64,000 bases of DNA from Thiotrichaceae bacterium (GTDB taxonomy: Bacteria > Pseudomonadota > Gammaproteobacteria > Beggiatoales > Beggiatoaceae): the NCBI GenBank assembly GCA_028688145.1, contig JAQTYU010000002.1, positions 372,001 to 436,000 on the forward strand, read 5' to 3'. A program made the translations under genes and the position numbers. Below, in pieces: positions 18,522 through 27,435 of this stretch (positions are counted from its first letter, which is position 1; each line of letters begins with the position of its first letter). The notes under the pieces are model-generated. The model searched no databases and was not told the origin of the DNA. It was given only the letters and a program-made list of their open reading frames with translations.

Positions 18522-19742
18522 CTACTTCTTCGCCACCTTCATTTTCAACTCAACCCCATTTTGACGGCTGTTCATGCCCGCAATTTCCACTTGAAACCCT
18601 TGTTGTACCCAAGATTGTTTCAATTGCTCAACCGCTTGTAAACTCCCCAAATCCATTTCCAGCTCGAAACGCCCTTGACGAAATTCCAAACGTTTCAACC
18701 ATAAGCCTGTACTTTGCTTCAAAGACGGACTGAGTTGCACCAACTGACTTAAAAAATCCGTTTCACCGCCGCCTTGCCCGCGCTGATTCCGCAATTGTTT
18801 TAATTGCTGTTCCATTTGCGCCCGAGGATTCACAATTTTCTTCGATTCGGGAAAAGTCTCACGATACACCTGTTCAATTTGCTGGCTTAATTGGCTGCGT
18901 TGCTGCGTAAGCTGTTGCGATTGCGTCCACAATTGACCGCCATAAATCAGCACGCCCAGCATTAATAACGCTGCGGTCAATCGCCACGGTTTCCAAAATT
19001 CGCCCAGCGCGTGACTGGGGCGATATTCGCCTTGCAACAAATCCAAGGGCGGCGCGGCAAATAGCCCTTTGCTAAGCCACGCATATTCACCCTGCGCATC
19101 AGTTTGCACTTGCACAGGAATGCCTAAACTATTTAAATCCTGCACCCAATGCACCGTTCCCGAAGCATAAACTTGTAATGAGCTGGGTGCATTTTCCCCC
19201 GCTTCATTGATGGCGAGTTGCAACCACGTTACTGCATTACTCAGTTCAACTGCGAAACCTGTGTACGCGCCCGTGCGCACTAATAAAGTATTGCCCAATA
19301 ACAATAAACCCCAGCCTTGCGGCGGCAAGGGCACGGCTAACACGTCGGGGACAATCGCGTCAAACACTAAGCCAGTGGCTTGAATCGCTTCAAGATAAGT
19401 TTGTAAATGCGCCCGTTCCAACACTGCCACGGGAATTAAACCGTTGACTTTGTCGCGCTCTCCCACGGCAAAATGTAAGTTTTCAATCTCTTCTGCCAAT
19501 TGCTCTTCTAAAACAAAAGGCACGGCTTGTAATAAGCGTTGGCGTTGTTTACTGGGGACATCGACTTGTGCGAGCAGAATATCGGTGCTGGGCAACAGTC
19601 CATAAACCCGTTTGGCGGTGGGCAATTGTGAAAGTTCACCCGTTTGTACAGGGGTTTGCAGTTGCCCTTTGGCATCACAGGCTAACCACGTCACAGCGGT
19701 CGGAGAGGAACTTGTCCAATGACAAAATAGAGTATGTAGCAT
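18522..19742 (-). CDS. gspL: Type II secretion system protein GspL
   Basis: This 406-residue protein has the GspL layout. A cytoplasmic actin-like domain (residues 1 to about 240) includes LPSTDILLAQVDVPSKQRQRLLQAVPFVLEEQLAEE. One membrane helix follows (about 254-272, LTAALLMLGVLIYGGQLW), then a periplasmic coiled coil and a ferredoxin-like domain. In the type II machine GspL links the GspE ATPase to GspM and the inner-membrane platform. No other gsp gene is in the window; the usual partner gspM should follow but is absent. It is convergent with prlC. Confidence 0.9.
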   Translation of the reverse strand: MLHTLFCHWTSSSPTAVTWLACDAKGQLQTPVQTGELSQLPTAKRVYGLLPSTDILLAQVDVPSKQRQRLLQAVPFVLEEQLAEEIENLHFAVGERDKVNGLIPVAVLERAHLQTYLEAIQATGLVFDAIVPDVLAVPLPPQGWGLLLLGNTLLVRTGAYTGFAVELSNAVTWLQLAINEAGENAPSSLQVYASGTVHWVQDLNSLGIPVQVQTDAQGEYAWLSKGLFAAPPLDLLQGEYRPSHALGEFWKPWRLTAALLMLGVLIYGGQLWTQSQQLTQQRSQLSQQIEQVYRETFPESKKIVNPRAQMEQQLKQLRNQRGQGGGETDFLSQLVQLSPSLKQSTGLWLKRLEFRQGRFELEMDLGSLQAVEQLKQSWVQQGFQVEIAGMNSRQNGVELKMKVAKK

Positions 19743-20044
19743 GGGAATCTGCGTCGAGTACCAAGAAAAACAGCGAACGAATAGGATAGGCTATTGTGTA
19801 AGGAATTACTGTCCCTTATCATAAGAAAGCGGGTGTGGTGTTCAGGTATTTGGTAGTGCTAAACAAATAAGGCTAAATGCAGATTTAGCCTCCCCCTTTT
19901 TCAAAGGGGGTGAAAAACATCATTATCTATTTAGCACAAGCAAGTATTCTAATGCACGTCCACAACATTTCTAAGAGGCATTATACTGCACCTTGCAGAT
20001 TTCTCTATAAAACACAGCTCCGAATAATCGTAGGGACGGGAAGA
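19743..20044. other. Intergenic region between gspL and the etf operon
   Basis: No gene is supported in these 302 bases. They must hold the gspL and etfB promoters. A CCCCCTTT/AAAGGGGG hairpin lies at 19892-19910. The etfB frame is open back to 19910, but that extension looks non-coding. Confidence 0.5.
19892..19910. repeat. Short CCCCCTTT/AAAGGGGG hairpin
   Basis: CCCCCTTT and AAAGGGGG form an 8-bp stem with a TTC loop. It is preceded by TTTAGCCT, as in the 9775-9820 repeat, so it is a partial copy of that family. Confidence 0.6.
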
Positions 20045-20794
20045 ATGAAAATACTGGTTGCTGTCAAACGCGTGGTTGACTATAACGTAAAGGTAAGGGT
20101 AAAAAGCGATGGTTCTGACGTGGATATTGCCAACGTCAAAATGTCAATGAACCCTTTTGATGAAATCGCCGTTGAAGAAGCGATTCGCTTGCAAGAAGCA
20201 GGCATCGCCACAGAAATCATTTTAGTGTCTTTAGGCGTAAAAGCTTGCCAAGATATTTTACGCACAGGTTTAGCAATGGGCGGCGACCGCGCCATTCTCG
20301 TTGAAACCGATGAAGAAATTCAGCCGCTGAGTGCTGCTAAATTATTAAAAGCCGTGGTCGAAAAAGAACAGCCTAAAATGGTGATTCTGGGCAAACAAGC
20401 CATTGACGACGATGCCAATCAAACAGGACAAATGCTTGCCGCTTTATTGGGTTGGGGACAAGCCACGTTTGCCTCAAAAGTCACGGTTGCAGGCGAACAA
20501 GCCACGGTAATTCGTGAAATCGACGGCGGGCTGGAAACCATTGCGGTGAAATTGCCTGTCGTGGTCACCGCTGACTTGCGTTTGAATGAACCGCGCTATG
20601 TCAAATTACCCAACATTATGAAAGCTAAGAAAAAGCCCTTGGATGTACTCACTCCCGCAGACTTAGGCGTGAACTTAACGAAAAATTTAGTCACCCTCAA
20701 AGTGCAAGAACCGCCTGTGCGCAAAGCAGGGGTCAAAGTGGCTGATGTACAAAGCTTAGTGGATAAACTCAAGAACGAAGCAAAGGTGATTTAA
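20045..20794 (+). CDS. etfB: Electron transfer flavoprotein subunit beta
   Basis: The 249-residue protein begins [19 protein letters not shown] and has the EtfB core: [45 protein letters not shown] and the [20 protein letters not shown] segment that binds AMP. With EtfA it accepts electrons from acyl-CoA dehydrogenases and passes them to ETF:quinone oxidoreductase. The upstream in-frame extension to 19910 contains a repeat hairpin and is rejected. The next gene, etfA, starts right at the stop codon, and an acyl-CoA dehydrogenase follows. Confidence 0.96.
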   Translation: MKILVAVKRVVDYNVKVRVKSDGSDVDIANVKMSMNPFDEIAVEEAIRLQEAGIATEIILVSLGVKACQDILRTGLAMGGDRAILVETDEEIQPLSAAKLLKAVVEKEQPKMVILGKQAIDDDANQTGQMLAALLGWGQATFASKVTVAGEQATVIREIDGGLETIAVKLPVVVTADLRLNEPRYVKLPNIMKAKKKPLDVLTPADLGVNLTKNLVTLKVQEPPVRKAGVKVADVQSLVDKLKNEAKVI

Positions 20795-21727
20795 ATGCGC
20801 GTGTTAGTGGTTGCCGAACATGATAATCAAAGCCTGAAAGCAGGCGTACTCAACACCATTCAAGCGGCGCGTAAAATTGCCAGCGAAGTGGTGGTTTTAG
20901 TGGCAGGGCATGAAGCCAGCAGTGTGGCACAAGCCGCCGCGCAAGTGGAAGGTGTAAGCAAAGTATTACACGCTGATGCCGCTCAATATGCCCATGCCTT
21001 GGCAGAAAATATTGCCAATTTAGTGCTGAGCATTGCCAAAGAATACACCCACATTTTGACCCCTGCTTCGACCTTCGGGAAAAATTTCTTACCCCGCGTC
21101 GCCGCTTTATTAGACGTGGCTCAAGTTTCTGATGTGATTCAAGTCGTGGATGCGGACACTTTCGTGCGCCCGATTTATGCGGGCAACGTGTTAGCCACGG
21201 TGAAAGCGACCGATGCAATTAAAGTTTTAACCATCCGTACCACGGGTTTTGACCCTGTTGCCGCCACGGGAGGCAGTGCTGCAATTGAAAGCTTAGCCGC
21301 TCAAGCCGATAGCGGTTTAGCCAGTTTCGTTGAACAAACCTTGACCAAGTCCAGCCGTCCTGAATTGGGCGCAGCAAAGATTATTGTGTCGGGTGGGCGC
21401 GGCATGGGCAGCAGTGAAAACTTTGCGATTCTTGAAGCCCTTGCGGACAAGTTAGGCGCAGCCATTGGCGCATCGCGTGCCGCAGTGGATGCGGGCTATG
21501 TGCCCAATGATTACCAAGTGGGACAAACGGGCAAAATCGTCGCGCCCCAATTGTATATTGCCGTCGGAATTTCAGGCGCAATTCAGCATTTGGCAGGCAT
21601 GAAAGACAGCAAAGTGATTGTTGCGATTAACAAAGATGAAGAAGCCCCAATTTTCCAAGTGGCAGATTATGGCTTAGTGGCTGATTTATTCACAGCCGTT
21701 CCCGAACTTACCCAAGCATTGAGTTAA
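20795..21727 (+). CDS. etfA: Electron transfer flavoprotein subunit alpha
   Basis: The 310-residue subunit has an N-terminal domain that pairs with EtfB. Its C-terminal FAD domain is recognised by [36 protein letters not shown], then [23 protein letters not shown] and [22 protein letters not shown]. The start codon directly follows the etfB stop, so the subunits are made in a coupled manner. The GGRG and SGAIQH motifs are intact. Confidence 0.96.
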   Translation: MRVLVVAEHDNQSLKAGVLNTIQAARKIASEVVVLVAGHEASSVAQAAAQVEGVSKVLHADAAQYAHALAENIANLVLSIAKEYTHILTPASTFGKNFLPRVAALLDVAQVSDVIQVVDADTFVRPIYAGNVLATVKATDAIKVLTIRTTGFDPVAATGGSAAIESLAAQADSGLASFVEQTLTKSSRPELGAAKIIVSGGRGMGSSENFAILEALADKLGAAIGASRAAVDAGYVPNDYQVGQTGKIVAPQLYIAVGISGAIQHLAGMKDSKVIVAINKDEEAPIFQVADYGLVADLFTAVPELTQALS

Positions 21728-21742
21728 TCTCAAGGAGCACGC

Positions 21743-23539
21743 ATGAGCTATCACGCACCCACTCAGGATATGCTGTTTGTTATCAATGAATTGGCGGGGC
21801 TTTCTGAGCTGAATGCTTTTGAAGAATACGCTGAAATTACCCCCGATGTGGTGGAGTCAATTCTTGAAGAAGCGGGCAAATTTGCCACCGATATTCTTGA
21901 CCCCATCAATCACAGTGGCGACAAAGAAGGCAATCAGTTTGCAAACAATGCCGTGACCACGGCAACGGGCTTTAAAGAAGCTTATGCCCAATTTGCCGAA
22001 GCAGGCTGGACGGGCGTTGCCAGTTCGCCAGACTACGGCGGGCAAGGTTTGCCTTCTTTGGTGTCTACCGCCGTGGCTGAAATTTGGAAATCGGCAAACA
22101 TGGCATTCAGTTTGTGCCCAATGCTGACCCAAGGCGCAATTGAAGCCTTAATGCACCATTGCAGCGATGAAAGTATTCGCAGCGTTTATTTGCCCAAAAT
22201 GATTGAAGGCACTTGGACGGGCACGATGAATTTAACTGAACCTTCTGCGGGTTCAGATTTAAGCGCGGTTCGCAGTAAAGCCGTGCCTGAAGGCGACCAT
22301 TACCGTCTGTATGGACAAAAGATTTTCATTACTTGGGGTGAACATGATGTCGCTGAAAACATCATTCACCTTGTACTGGCTCGTTTGCCCGACGCGCCTG
22401 AAGGGGTGAAAGGGATTTCTTTGTTTGTTGTGCCTAAGTTTTTGGTGAATGCCGATGGCAGTTTAGGCGCACGCAATGATGCTTACTGTGTGTCTATCGA
22501 GCATAAATTAGGGATTAACGCCAGTCCTACCGCCGTGATTGCCTTTGGTGACAATGAAGGCGCGTTGGGTTACATGGTTGGCGAACCCAATCAAGGCTTA
22601 AAATACATGTTCACCATGATGAACCATGCGCGTTTGGCGGTGGGTTTGGAAGGGGTGGCAATCAGTGAACGCGCTTATCAACGCGCTTTAGCTTATGCGA
22701 AAGATCGTATTCAAGGCGTTGAAATTGGTTCACGCACGGGTCAAAAAGTCGCGATTATCAAACATCCTGATGTGCGCCGCATGTTGTTGACCATGAAGTC
22801 TGTCACCGAAGCGACGCGCGCTGTGGCTTATTATGGGGCGGCTTTGTTGGATAAAGCTGGGCATGAGCCTGATGATGCAGTGCGTGCAGAGGCACAATCT
22901 CAGGTGGATTTGTTGATTCCTGTGGTTAAGGGCTGGTGTACGGAAATGGGGGTTGAATTGACCTCTTTGGGCATTCAAGTGCATGGCGGCATGGGCTATA
23001 TTGAAGAAACGGGCGCGGCGCAACATTTCCGCGATGCACGCATTGCCACGATTTACGAAGGCACGACGGGCATTCAAGCCAATGATTTAGTTGGGCGCAA
23101 AGTGGGTTTAGATAAGGGCGTGGCGGCACAGGCGTTATTTGTCAAAATCAAGGCGACTTTAGCGGATTTGGAGACGGTGCACGGCGATGATTTTGCGGTG
23201 ATTCGTCAAGGTTTGAGCACGGGTTTGGAGGCTTTGACCACGGCAACGGCTTGGATTGTGCAGCAATATGCTGAGAAGAATCCACAGGCTGCGAATGCAA
23301 GTTCTGTCGCCTATTTGCGTTTGTTTGGCTATGTGGTGGGTGGCTGGCAAATGGCGCGGGCTGCGTTTATTGCTCAGCAAAAACTGCAACAATCTTCGGG
23401 AAATCATGCGTTTTTTGAAGCGAAGATTATTTCAACGCGCTTTTATGCTGATTACATGTTGTCGCAAGCGGCGGGCTTGAGTCATGCAGTGACGCAAGGT
23501 TCTGTGGCGATTTTGGCAATGAGTGATGAGTTGTTTTAA
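21743..23539 (+). CDS. Acyl-CoA dehydrogenase (DmdC-like, long form)
   Basis: This 598-residue enzyme has the three-part acyl-CoA dehydrogenase core: N-terminal helical, beta domain with MNLTEPSAGSDLSAVR, and C-terminal helical with IYEGTTGIQANDLVGRK. An extra C-terminal domain of about 120 residues follows. This is the long architecture shared with 3-methylmercaptopropionyl-CoA dehydrogenase (DmdC), but many members act on ordinary acyl-CoAs, so the substrate is open. The predicted catalytic Glu is in IYEGTTG. It follows etfA by 15 nt with an AAGGAG ribosome site, so dehydrogenase and electron acceptor are likely made together. Confidence 0.93.
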   Translation: MSYHAPTQDMLFVINELAGLSELNAFEEYAEITPDVVESILEEAGKFATDILDPINHSGDKEGNQFANNAVTTATGFKEAYAQFAEAGWTGVASSPDYGGQGLPSLVSTAVAEIWKSANMAFSLCPMLTQGAIEALMHHCSDESIRSVYLPKMIEGTWTGTMNLTEPSAGSDLSAVRSKAVPEGDHYRLYGQKIFITWGEHDVAENIIHLVLARLPDAPEGVKGISLFVVPKFLVNADGSLGARNDAYCVSIEHKLGINASPTAVIAFGDNEGALGYMVGEPNQGLKYMFTMMNHARLAVGLEGVAISERAYQRALAYAKDRIQGVEIGSRTGQKVAIIKHPDVRRMLLTMKSVTEATRAVAYYGAALLDKAGHEPDDAVRAEAQSQVDLLIPVVKGWCTEMGVELTSLGIQVHGGMGYIEETGAAQHFRDARIATIYEGTTGIQANDLVGRKVGLDKGVAAQALFVKIKATLADLETVHGDDFAVIRQGLSTGLEALTTATAWIVQQYAEKNPQAANASSVAYLRLFGYVVGGWQMARAAFIAQQKLQQSSGNHAFFEAKIISTRFYADYMLSQAAGLSHAVTQGSVAILAMSDELF

Positions 23540-23558
23540 GCGGGGTTGAATGAAGGTC

Positions 23559-23663
23559 TGTCTGAACCGCAATTTACGCAATTACCTTAATTTTCTTAAT
23601 TAAAAACCTAATTTGTTTTATATTGTGTAAATTTAGGTAATTGTGTGAATTGTGGTTCAGACA
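23559..23663. repeat. TGTCTGAA-bordered inverted repeat, copy 1
   Basis: Imperfect arms of about 31 bp face each other, TGTCTGAACCGCAATTTACG on the left and the complement of TGTCTGAACCACAATTCACA on the right. They flank an AT-rich centre. It has the same borders as the element at 32629-32755. It separates the acyl-CoA dehydrogenase and the convergent restriction gene. Confidence 0.75.
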
Positions 23664-23731
23664 AGAAAGCCGAGTTTGAAAACTCGGCTTTCTTTATTGG
23701 GTGTCTCTAACTTTCATATCTACTTTGGTTT

Positions 23732-25495
23732 TCACGGAATCCCAAAGCCTTGTTTAATTTTCGCGAGGACTTCAGCATGATTTTTTGTTAAATCTGCTAA
23801 AGACCAAGTCGAATACTGACTGTAAATTCTTATTGAATTACTGAACAACTCTACATTACCTTTAAAGTATTTGTCTTTCTTATCCGCATAATCTTGATTC
23901 CCTTGTGCAGAGTTTTTGCGTCTTGAAATTAATACCAAGTTGCCGAGTTTATCTGTCCATTCCTCTCTCTGACTTTTGTCAAAATCAATCTTCCATTGAC
24001 TACCATCACGTGGAGTTTGTGGCAAGATGTGTTCAATACTGATTGTTTCATCAGTTGGATTAAACTTTGTGGTATGTCCATGATACAGTAAGTCAAGTTT
24101 AAGCAGAATATATCTAGCCCTTGTTGGTTTGCCGTAAATATTACCCTCAAGTTTAGCTAACAGCGCTTTACTCTCAAGAGACAGGCAAGTGCTTTGCAAA
24201 ACATCGTTTGGAGTTTTTGCATCATCAATTACTTGAATTATCGCGTTTACCTGCTCAATTCTCTTGGCTAGCGTGTACTCTAGTAACCAATCATGAGCGA
24301 ACTTATTATCCAATGCTTTTACAAAGTCGATAAGCTTATCTGTTTTGAATCTGTCGTAGAACCTTAGTAGAGGCGCAACCCAAAAATCAGCTTCAAAACC
24401 TTTCTTCATAAGATACAGATAATTATGAAGCTCATACTTATCACGCTCGAAATTCTTCATTACTTCATACGCATTATCGAACAGGTCTTCGTAATGTTTC
24501 TTGTATTTATTGATAAAATCGAACGTTTTCTCCCCTTTACTTAAAAGTGGCTGGGAATAAGTTCTTGTTTTAGTAGATAAATCGTAGCTTGTTGGGCGAT
24601 AGATATTATCTGCAAATTCTTTTAACAGACTGGCAGAAGCTTTTCGTTTTACTAAAATGGTTCTCAGGTGTGAAAGAAAAATGTCAAAAGCTTCTCCAAA
24701 ATAATTTTCGGCAGTTTCCCATTTCTCTGCATATTCAAGTCGTTTTGCGTCATCTTGGATCATTCCAAGATTGTCAGCTTTGAGAATATCACTACTTCTG
24801 AGTTTGACACCCCTGTTATTCATCACAGTAAAAAGTCTAAATGCGTCTTCAAGTCCTTCTGCGGAAACGTAAATCATTAGAACATTTAAGCGCAAGTAAA
24901 GAAAAAACTCCGAAATACTGCTAGTTTCATCAAAATAATCCCTAATGGTCAAAATTGCTTTTGCCATATTGCGAATGGAAATATCTTCTTTATTATTTGC
25001 AACTTTATGTTGCAATTCATCTTTTTTTGTTGTGCCACCATATTGTTTCACAAAACTGTCTATAAAATCTTTTACTTCTCTTCGTATGTCAAAAACAATT
25101 CTCAATCTTTCTGGTACACTACTGAATTTATCTTGTTTTTGGAATATGGCTTTTTCGCAGGCTTCTTTTAAATCGTTATCATCAGACATATCTCTGATAA
25201 CAGCTGTAATAAGAAATAACGTTATCAAACGTTGCTGTCCATCAAGTACATCATATTCTTCGTATTTAGTATCCCTTTCTTCTTTTGAGTTTTTTCTCAA
25301 TACCATAGATCCCAAAAAGTATTGAGAAGCGGAACTATTAGTTCTTGCTTGTGTAATATCATCAAGTAATTCCATTATTTGTTCCTTATCCCACACATAA
25401 GGTCTTTGGTATTCAGGAATACTAAACCATTTTGAAAATAAATCTTTCACAAGAAGTTTGTCACATTCAATTTGTTGAGCCATGTTTTTCATCAT
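23732..25495 (-). CDS. DUF262-DUF1524 protein, GmrSD-like type IV restriction enzyme
   Basis: This 587-residue protein has an N-terminal DUF262 domain with IPEYQRPYVW (26-35) and DVLDGQQRL containing the DGQQR nucleotide-binding/hydrolysis motif (85-89). Its C-terminal DUF1524 HNH-type nuclease domain has SIEHILPQTP (His489) and LGNLVLISRRKNSAQGN. Fused GmrS-GmrD-like proteins are type IV restriction enzymes that cleave phage DNA with modified bases, as do BrxU-type relatives. No methylase or other defence gene is beside it, as expected for a stand-alone type IV enzyme. The gene is more AT-rich than its neighbours and is bordered by inverted repeats, suggesting acquisition. The ATG at 25495 and one at 25480 are both possible starts. 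Confidence 0.9.
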   Translation of the reverse strand: MMKNMAQQIECDKLLVKDLFSKWFSIPEYQRPYVWDKEQIMELLDDITQARTNSSASQYFLGSMVLRKNSKEERDTKYEEYDVLDGQQRLITLFLITAVIRDMSDDNDLKEACEKAIFQKQDKFSSVPERLRIVFDIRREVKDFIDSFVKQYGGTTKKDELQHKVANNKEDISIRNMAKAILTIRDYFDETSSISEFFLYLRLNVLMIYVSAEGLEDAFRLFTVMNNRGVKLRSSDILKADNLGMIQDDAKRLEYAEKWETAENYFGEAFDIFLSHLRTILVKRKASASLLKEFADNIYRPTSYDLSTKTRTYSQPLLSKGEKTFDFINKYKKHYEDLFDNAYEVMKNFERDKYELHNYLYLMKKGFEADFWVAPLLRFYDRFKTDKLIDFVKALDNKFAHDWLLEYTLAKRIEQVNAIIQVIDDAKTPNDVLQSTCLSLESKALLAKLEGNIYGKPTRARYILLKLDLLYHGHTTKFNPTDETISIEHILPQTPRDGSQWKIDFDKSQREEWTDKLGNLVLISRRKNSAQGNQDYADKKDKYFKGNVELFSNSIRIYSQYSTWSLADLTKNHAEVLAKIKQGFGIP

Positions 25496-25606
25496 CCGTT
25501 AGTGAGTTGTTGAGGTTTATAGTAGCTATGTTAGGATTTGGGAGTTTAAGAGCGAATTAATATAAAAGCAATATTTTTTTGTATGTAAATAGCTTTTATA
25601 GTTGTT

Positions 25607-25673
25607 GTAGGGTGGGCATTGCCCACCCATATTTTATAAAGTTATACACAATGGTGGGCGATGCCCACCCTAC
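25607..25673. repeat. GTAGGGTGGGC inverted repeat
   Basis: GTAGGGTGGGCATTGCCCACC and its inverted form GGTGGGCGATGCCCACCCTAC flank an AT-rich 25-bp centre. Each arm is itself palindromic (GGTGGGCATTGCCCACC). It lies between two reverse-strand genes. Confidence 0.85.
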
Positions 25674-25680
25674 GAAAACT

Positions 25681-26571
25681 TTATATCTTCAACCGCCGCT
25701 GACTAATCACCACCCCCAAAATAATCAGCATAGCACTGACAATTTTACTCATTTCCAAAGACTGGTTTAAAAACACATATTCGCCCCACAGCGTGACCAC
25801 GGGAATCAGATAAATATAAACATTGGTCACGCCCTCGCCTAAATCAGACAAAGCTTGATTCCACAAAATAAACGCCAACAATGAACAAATCAGACTGAGA
25901 AACACCAACAGACTGATAATAATCCCTGTCCAGCCGTGGCCAGGAATTAACGTCGCCTCAGCTTCTAAAAAAGGCAATAAAGTGAAAATGCCGCATAAAC
26001 TAGCATAAAAAGTCGTGGGCAAAATCCCAAACTTTTTCACCACAGGCGGAATCAAAAAGCTATACGCAACCCAACAAAACACCGCGATAAAAATGAATAA
26101 ATTGCCAATGAAATGCTCCCCTTCCAATAATTGCACTTGCCCACTGACCAAGCCGTAAACCCCAAGCAAAGAGAGCACCAGCCCAAAATACAATTGCGGG
26201 TTAAAGCTGCGTGAACGCCATGAAACAATCAGTTCGGTAAACAAGGGAATCGTGGTGACAATCAGCGCGGTATTGCCCGCCGTGGTTAAGCCCACCCCCG
26301 TATTTTCAAACCAGAAATACAGTGAATAGCCGCTTAAACCCAGCAACATAAACACGCTAAAGTCATACAAAGTGAAGGCTTGAAGTTTTAAACTATTGCC
26401 GCTCAGCAGGCAGTACATGCCTAAAAATCCGCTGGAAAGTATGAAACGAATCAAAGCAATTGCGGCGGGCGTGAGTTCATTTAATAATTGTTTGGTGACG
26501 ACAAAGGAAAGTCCCCACACCACAATGCAGAAAAATGCGCCAAGGTGGCGACGAAAGCGGGGCGTATTCAA
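25681..26571 (-). CDS. EamA/DMT family transporter
   Basis: This 296-residue inner-membrane protein has ten predicted helices in two five-helix EamA repeats. Landmarks are WGLSFVVTKQLLNELTPAAIALIRFILSSG in the first repeat and a second-half segment ending GEYVFLNQSLEMSKIVSAMLIILGVVI. Family members export amino acids, nucleotide precursors or drugs; the substrate cannot be told. It has no obvious operon partner. Confidence 0.9.
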   Translation of the reverse strand: MNTPRFRRHLGAFFCIVVWGLSFVVTKQLLNELTPAAIALIRFILSSGFLGMYCLLSGNSLKLQAFTLYDFSVFMLLGLSGYSLYFWFENTGVGLTTAGNTALIVTTIPLFTELIVSWRSRSFNPQLYFGLVLSLLGVYGLVSGQVQLLEGEHFIGNLFIFIAVFCWVAYSFLIPPVVKKFGILPTTFYASLCGIFTLLPFLEAEATLIPGHGWTGIIISLLVFLSLICSLLAFILWNQALSDLGEGVTNVYIYLIPVVTLWGEYVFLNQSLEMSKIVSAMLIILGVVISQRRLKI

Positions 26572-26600
26572 TTAATATTCCTGATTTTTAAAAAAAGCTT

Positions 26601-26686
26601 CACTGAAGCCCCCAACCCCCTAAAGGGGGCTAAACATAAAAGATTTTATCTTTGAAGTCCCCTTTAGGGGATTTAGGGACGCAGTT
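26601..26686. repeat. GCGCCCC-family two-hairpin repeat
   Basis: The unit reads GCCCCCAACCCCCTAAAGGGGGC, a spacer with TAAACATAAAAG, then GTCCCCTTTAGGGGATTTAGG and ends near GCAGTT. Both internal hairpins are perfect. Orientation is opposite to the 14431 copy. Confidence 0.8.
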
Positions 26687-26696
26687 AAAACACAAT

Positions 26697-26726
26697 AAAA
26701 AAAGGAGGTATTTTAAAAATACCTCC
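26697..26726 (-). terminator. Rho-independent terminator of the DUF4426 gene
   Basis: On the reverse strand GGAGGTATTT-TTA-AAATACCTCC forms a 10-bp stem with a 3-nt loop, followed by seven T residues. It lies 43 nt beyond the stop codon. Confidence 0.88.
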
Positions 26727-26769
26727 CAAATCAACCTTGCAACTACAACGGGTTAGGAACTACTTAGCA

Positions 26770-27219
26770 TCAATTGGTAAAAAATTGTTGGCGGAATGTG
26801 AACTCATGGGCTTTCCCTTTATTTTCAGGGTCAACCTTCACTTTAAAATTGAGAGTGTCTTCATTGTTGATATTGAACACCCCAATGTAATAAATAGCAT
26901 CTTGTTCTTGAATGGTTTGCATGTCGATAACACCTAATTGCCCATTCAAATTAGTCACAGTCGCCGTGACCGTACCGGGAACAGCCTTATCCCCCAGTTT
27001 CTTATCATCACCGCTCTTGCGGATTGAAATATTTAACAAAGCACGATTTTTACTGCGGACAATCTGATTGGCGCGGGCAACTTCGGGTAATAGAACTTCG
27101 GTATTGACGGCATTGTAATGAATCACATAATTCCCAAAAGTCTCAAATTGCCCTGCATGACTGGGAAGGCTCAGGAATAATCCTGCAAGTGACAAGCTAA
27201 TAGCAGCTAACAGACGCAT
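26770..27219 (-). CDS. Exported DUF4426-like protein
   Basis: This 149-residue protein has a signal peptide (MRLLAAISLSLAGLFLSLPSHA) with cleavage after SHA. The mature part is a predicted beta-rich domain (FETFGNYVIHYNAVNTEVL, then YYIGVFNINNEDTLNFKVKV) resembling DUF4426, a small periplasmic family of unknown function. Two ATGs follow an AAGGAG site; the second (27219) has the proper 8-nt spacing. A structured repeat ends about 20 nt before the ribosome site and would lie in the 5' leader. A terminator follows the gene, so it is monocistronic. Confidence 0.8.
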   Translation of the reverse strand: MRLLAAISLSLAGLFLSLPSHAGQFETFGNYVIHYNAVNTEVLLPEVARANQIVRSKNRALLNISIRKSGDDKKLGDKAVPGTVTATVTNLNGQLGVIDMQTIQEQDAIYYIGVFNINNEDTLNFKVKVDPENKGKAHEFTFRQQFFTN

Positions 27220-27242
27220 CTCCATTTCTCCTTATTTTATTA

Positions 27243-27420
27243 TGTTTCAATCCAGACCCGACCTCATCTGTCGAGTGAAAAAGCCATCGACAGGTCGGCG
27301 GATTGCCTCTCCGTAAACGAAGAGCTTACTAAAAATAATAACATGCTAATGCACATGGGCACAATTGAACGATCTTCCTGAAGGGCGCGCTTTCAAACCT
27401 TCAAAAATTGGATGAACATG
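27243..27420 (-). repeat. Structured ~180-nt element, copy 1 (possible tnpB-transposon end or guide RNA)
   Basis: Read on the reverse strand, this shares with 58745-58932 the ordered blocks GGTTTGAAA, CCTTCAGGA, GTAAGCTC(T/C)TCGTT(T/C)ACG, GAGG..CAATCC, CGACAGATGAGGTCGGGT and a 3' end GGATTGAAACAT. Several blocks can form hairpins. The order of hairpins and the sharp 3' border resemble the right end/RNA region of IS200/IS605-type elements, but no tnpA or tnpB is present. Assignment is inference; the duplication itself is directly visible. It ends just before the DUF4426 ribosome site. Confidence 0.6.
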
Positions 27421-27435
27421 TGCTCTGAGTGTAGA

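Noticed and set aside
19910-20044. 45-residue N-terminal extension of EtfB
   Set aside because: It starts within a repeat hairpin and lacks similarity to EtfB; the ATG at 20045 gives the normal protein.
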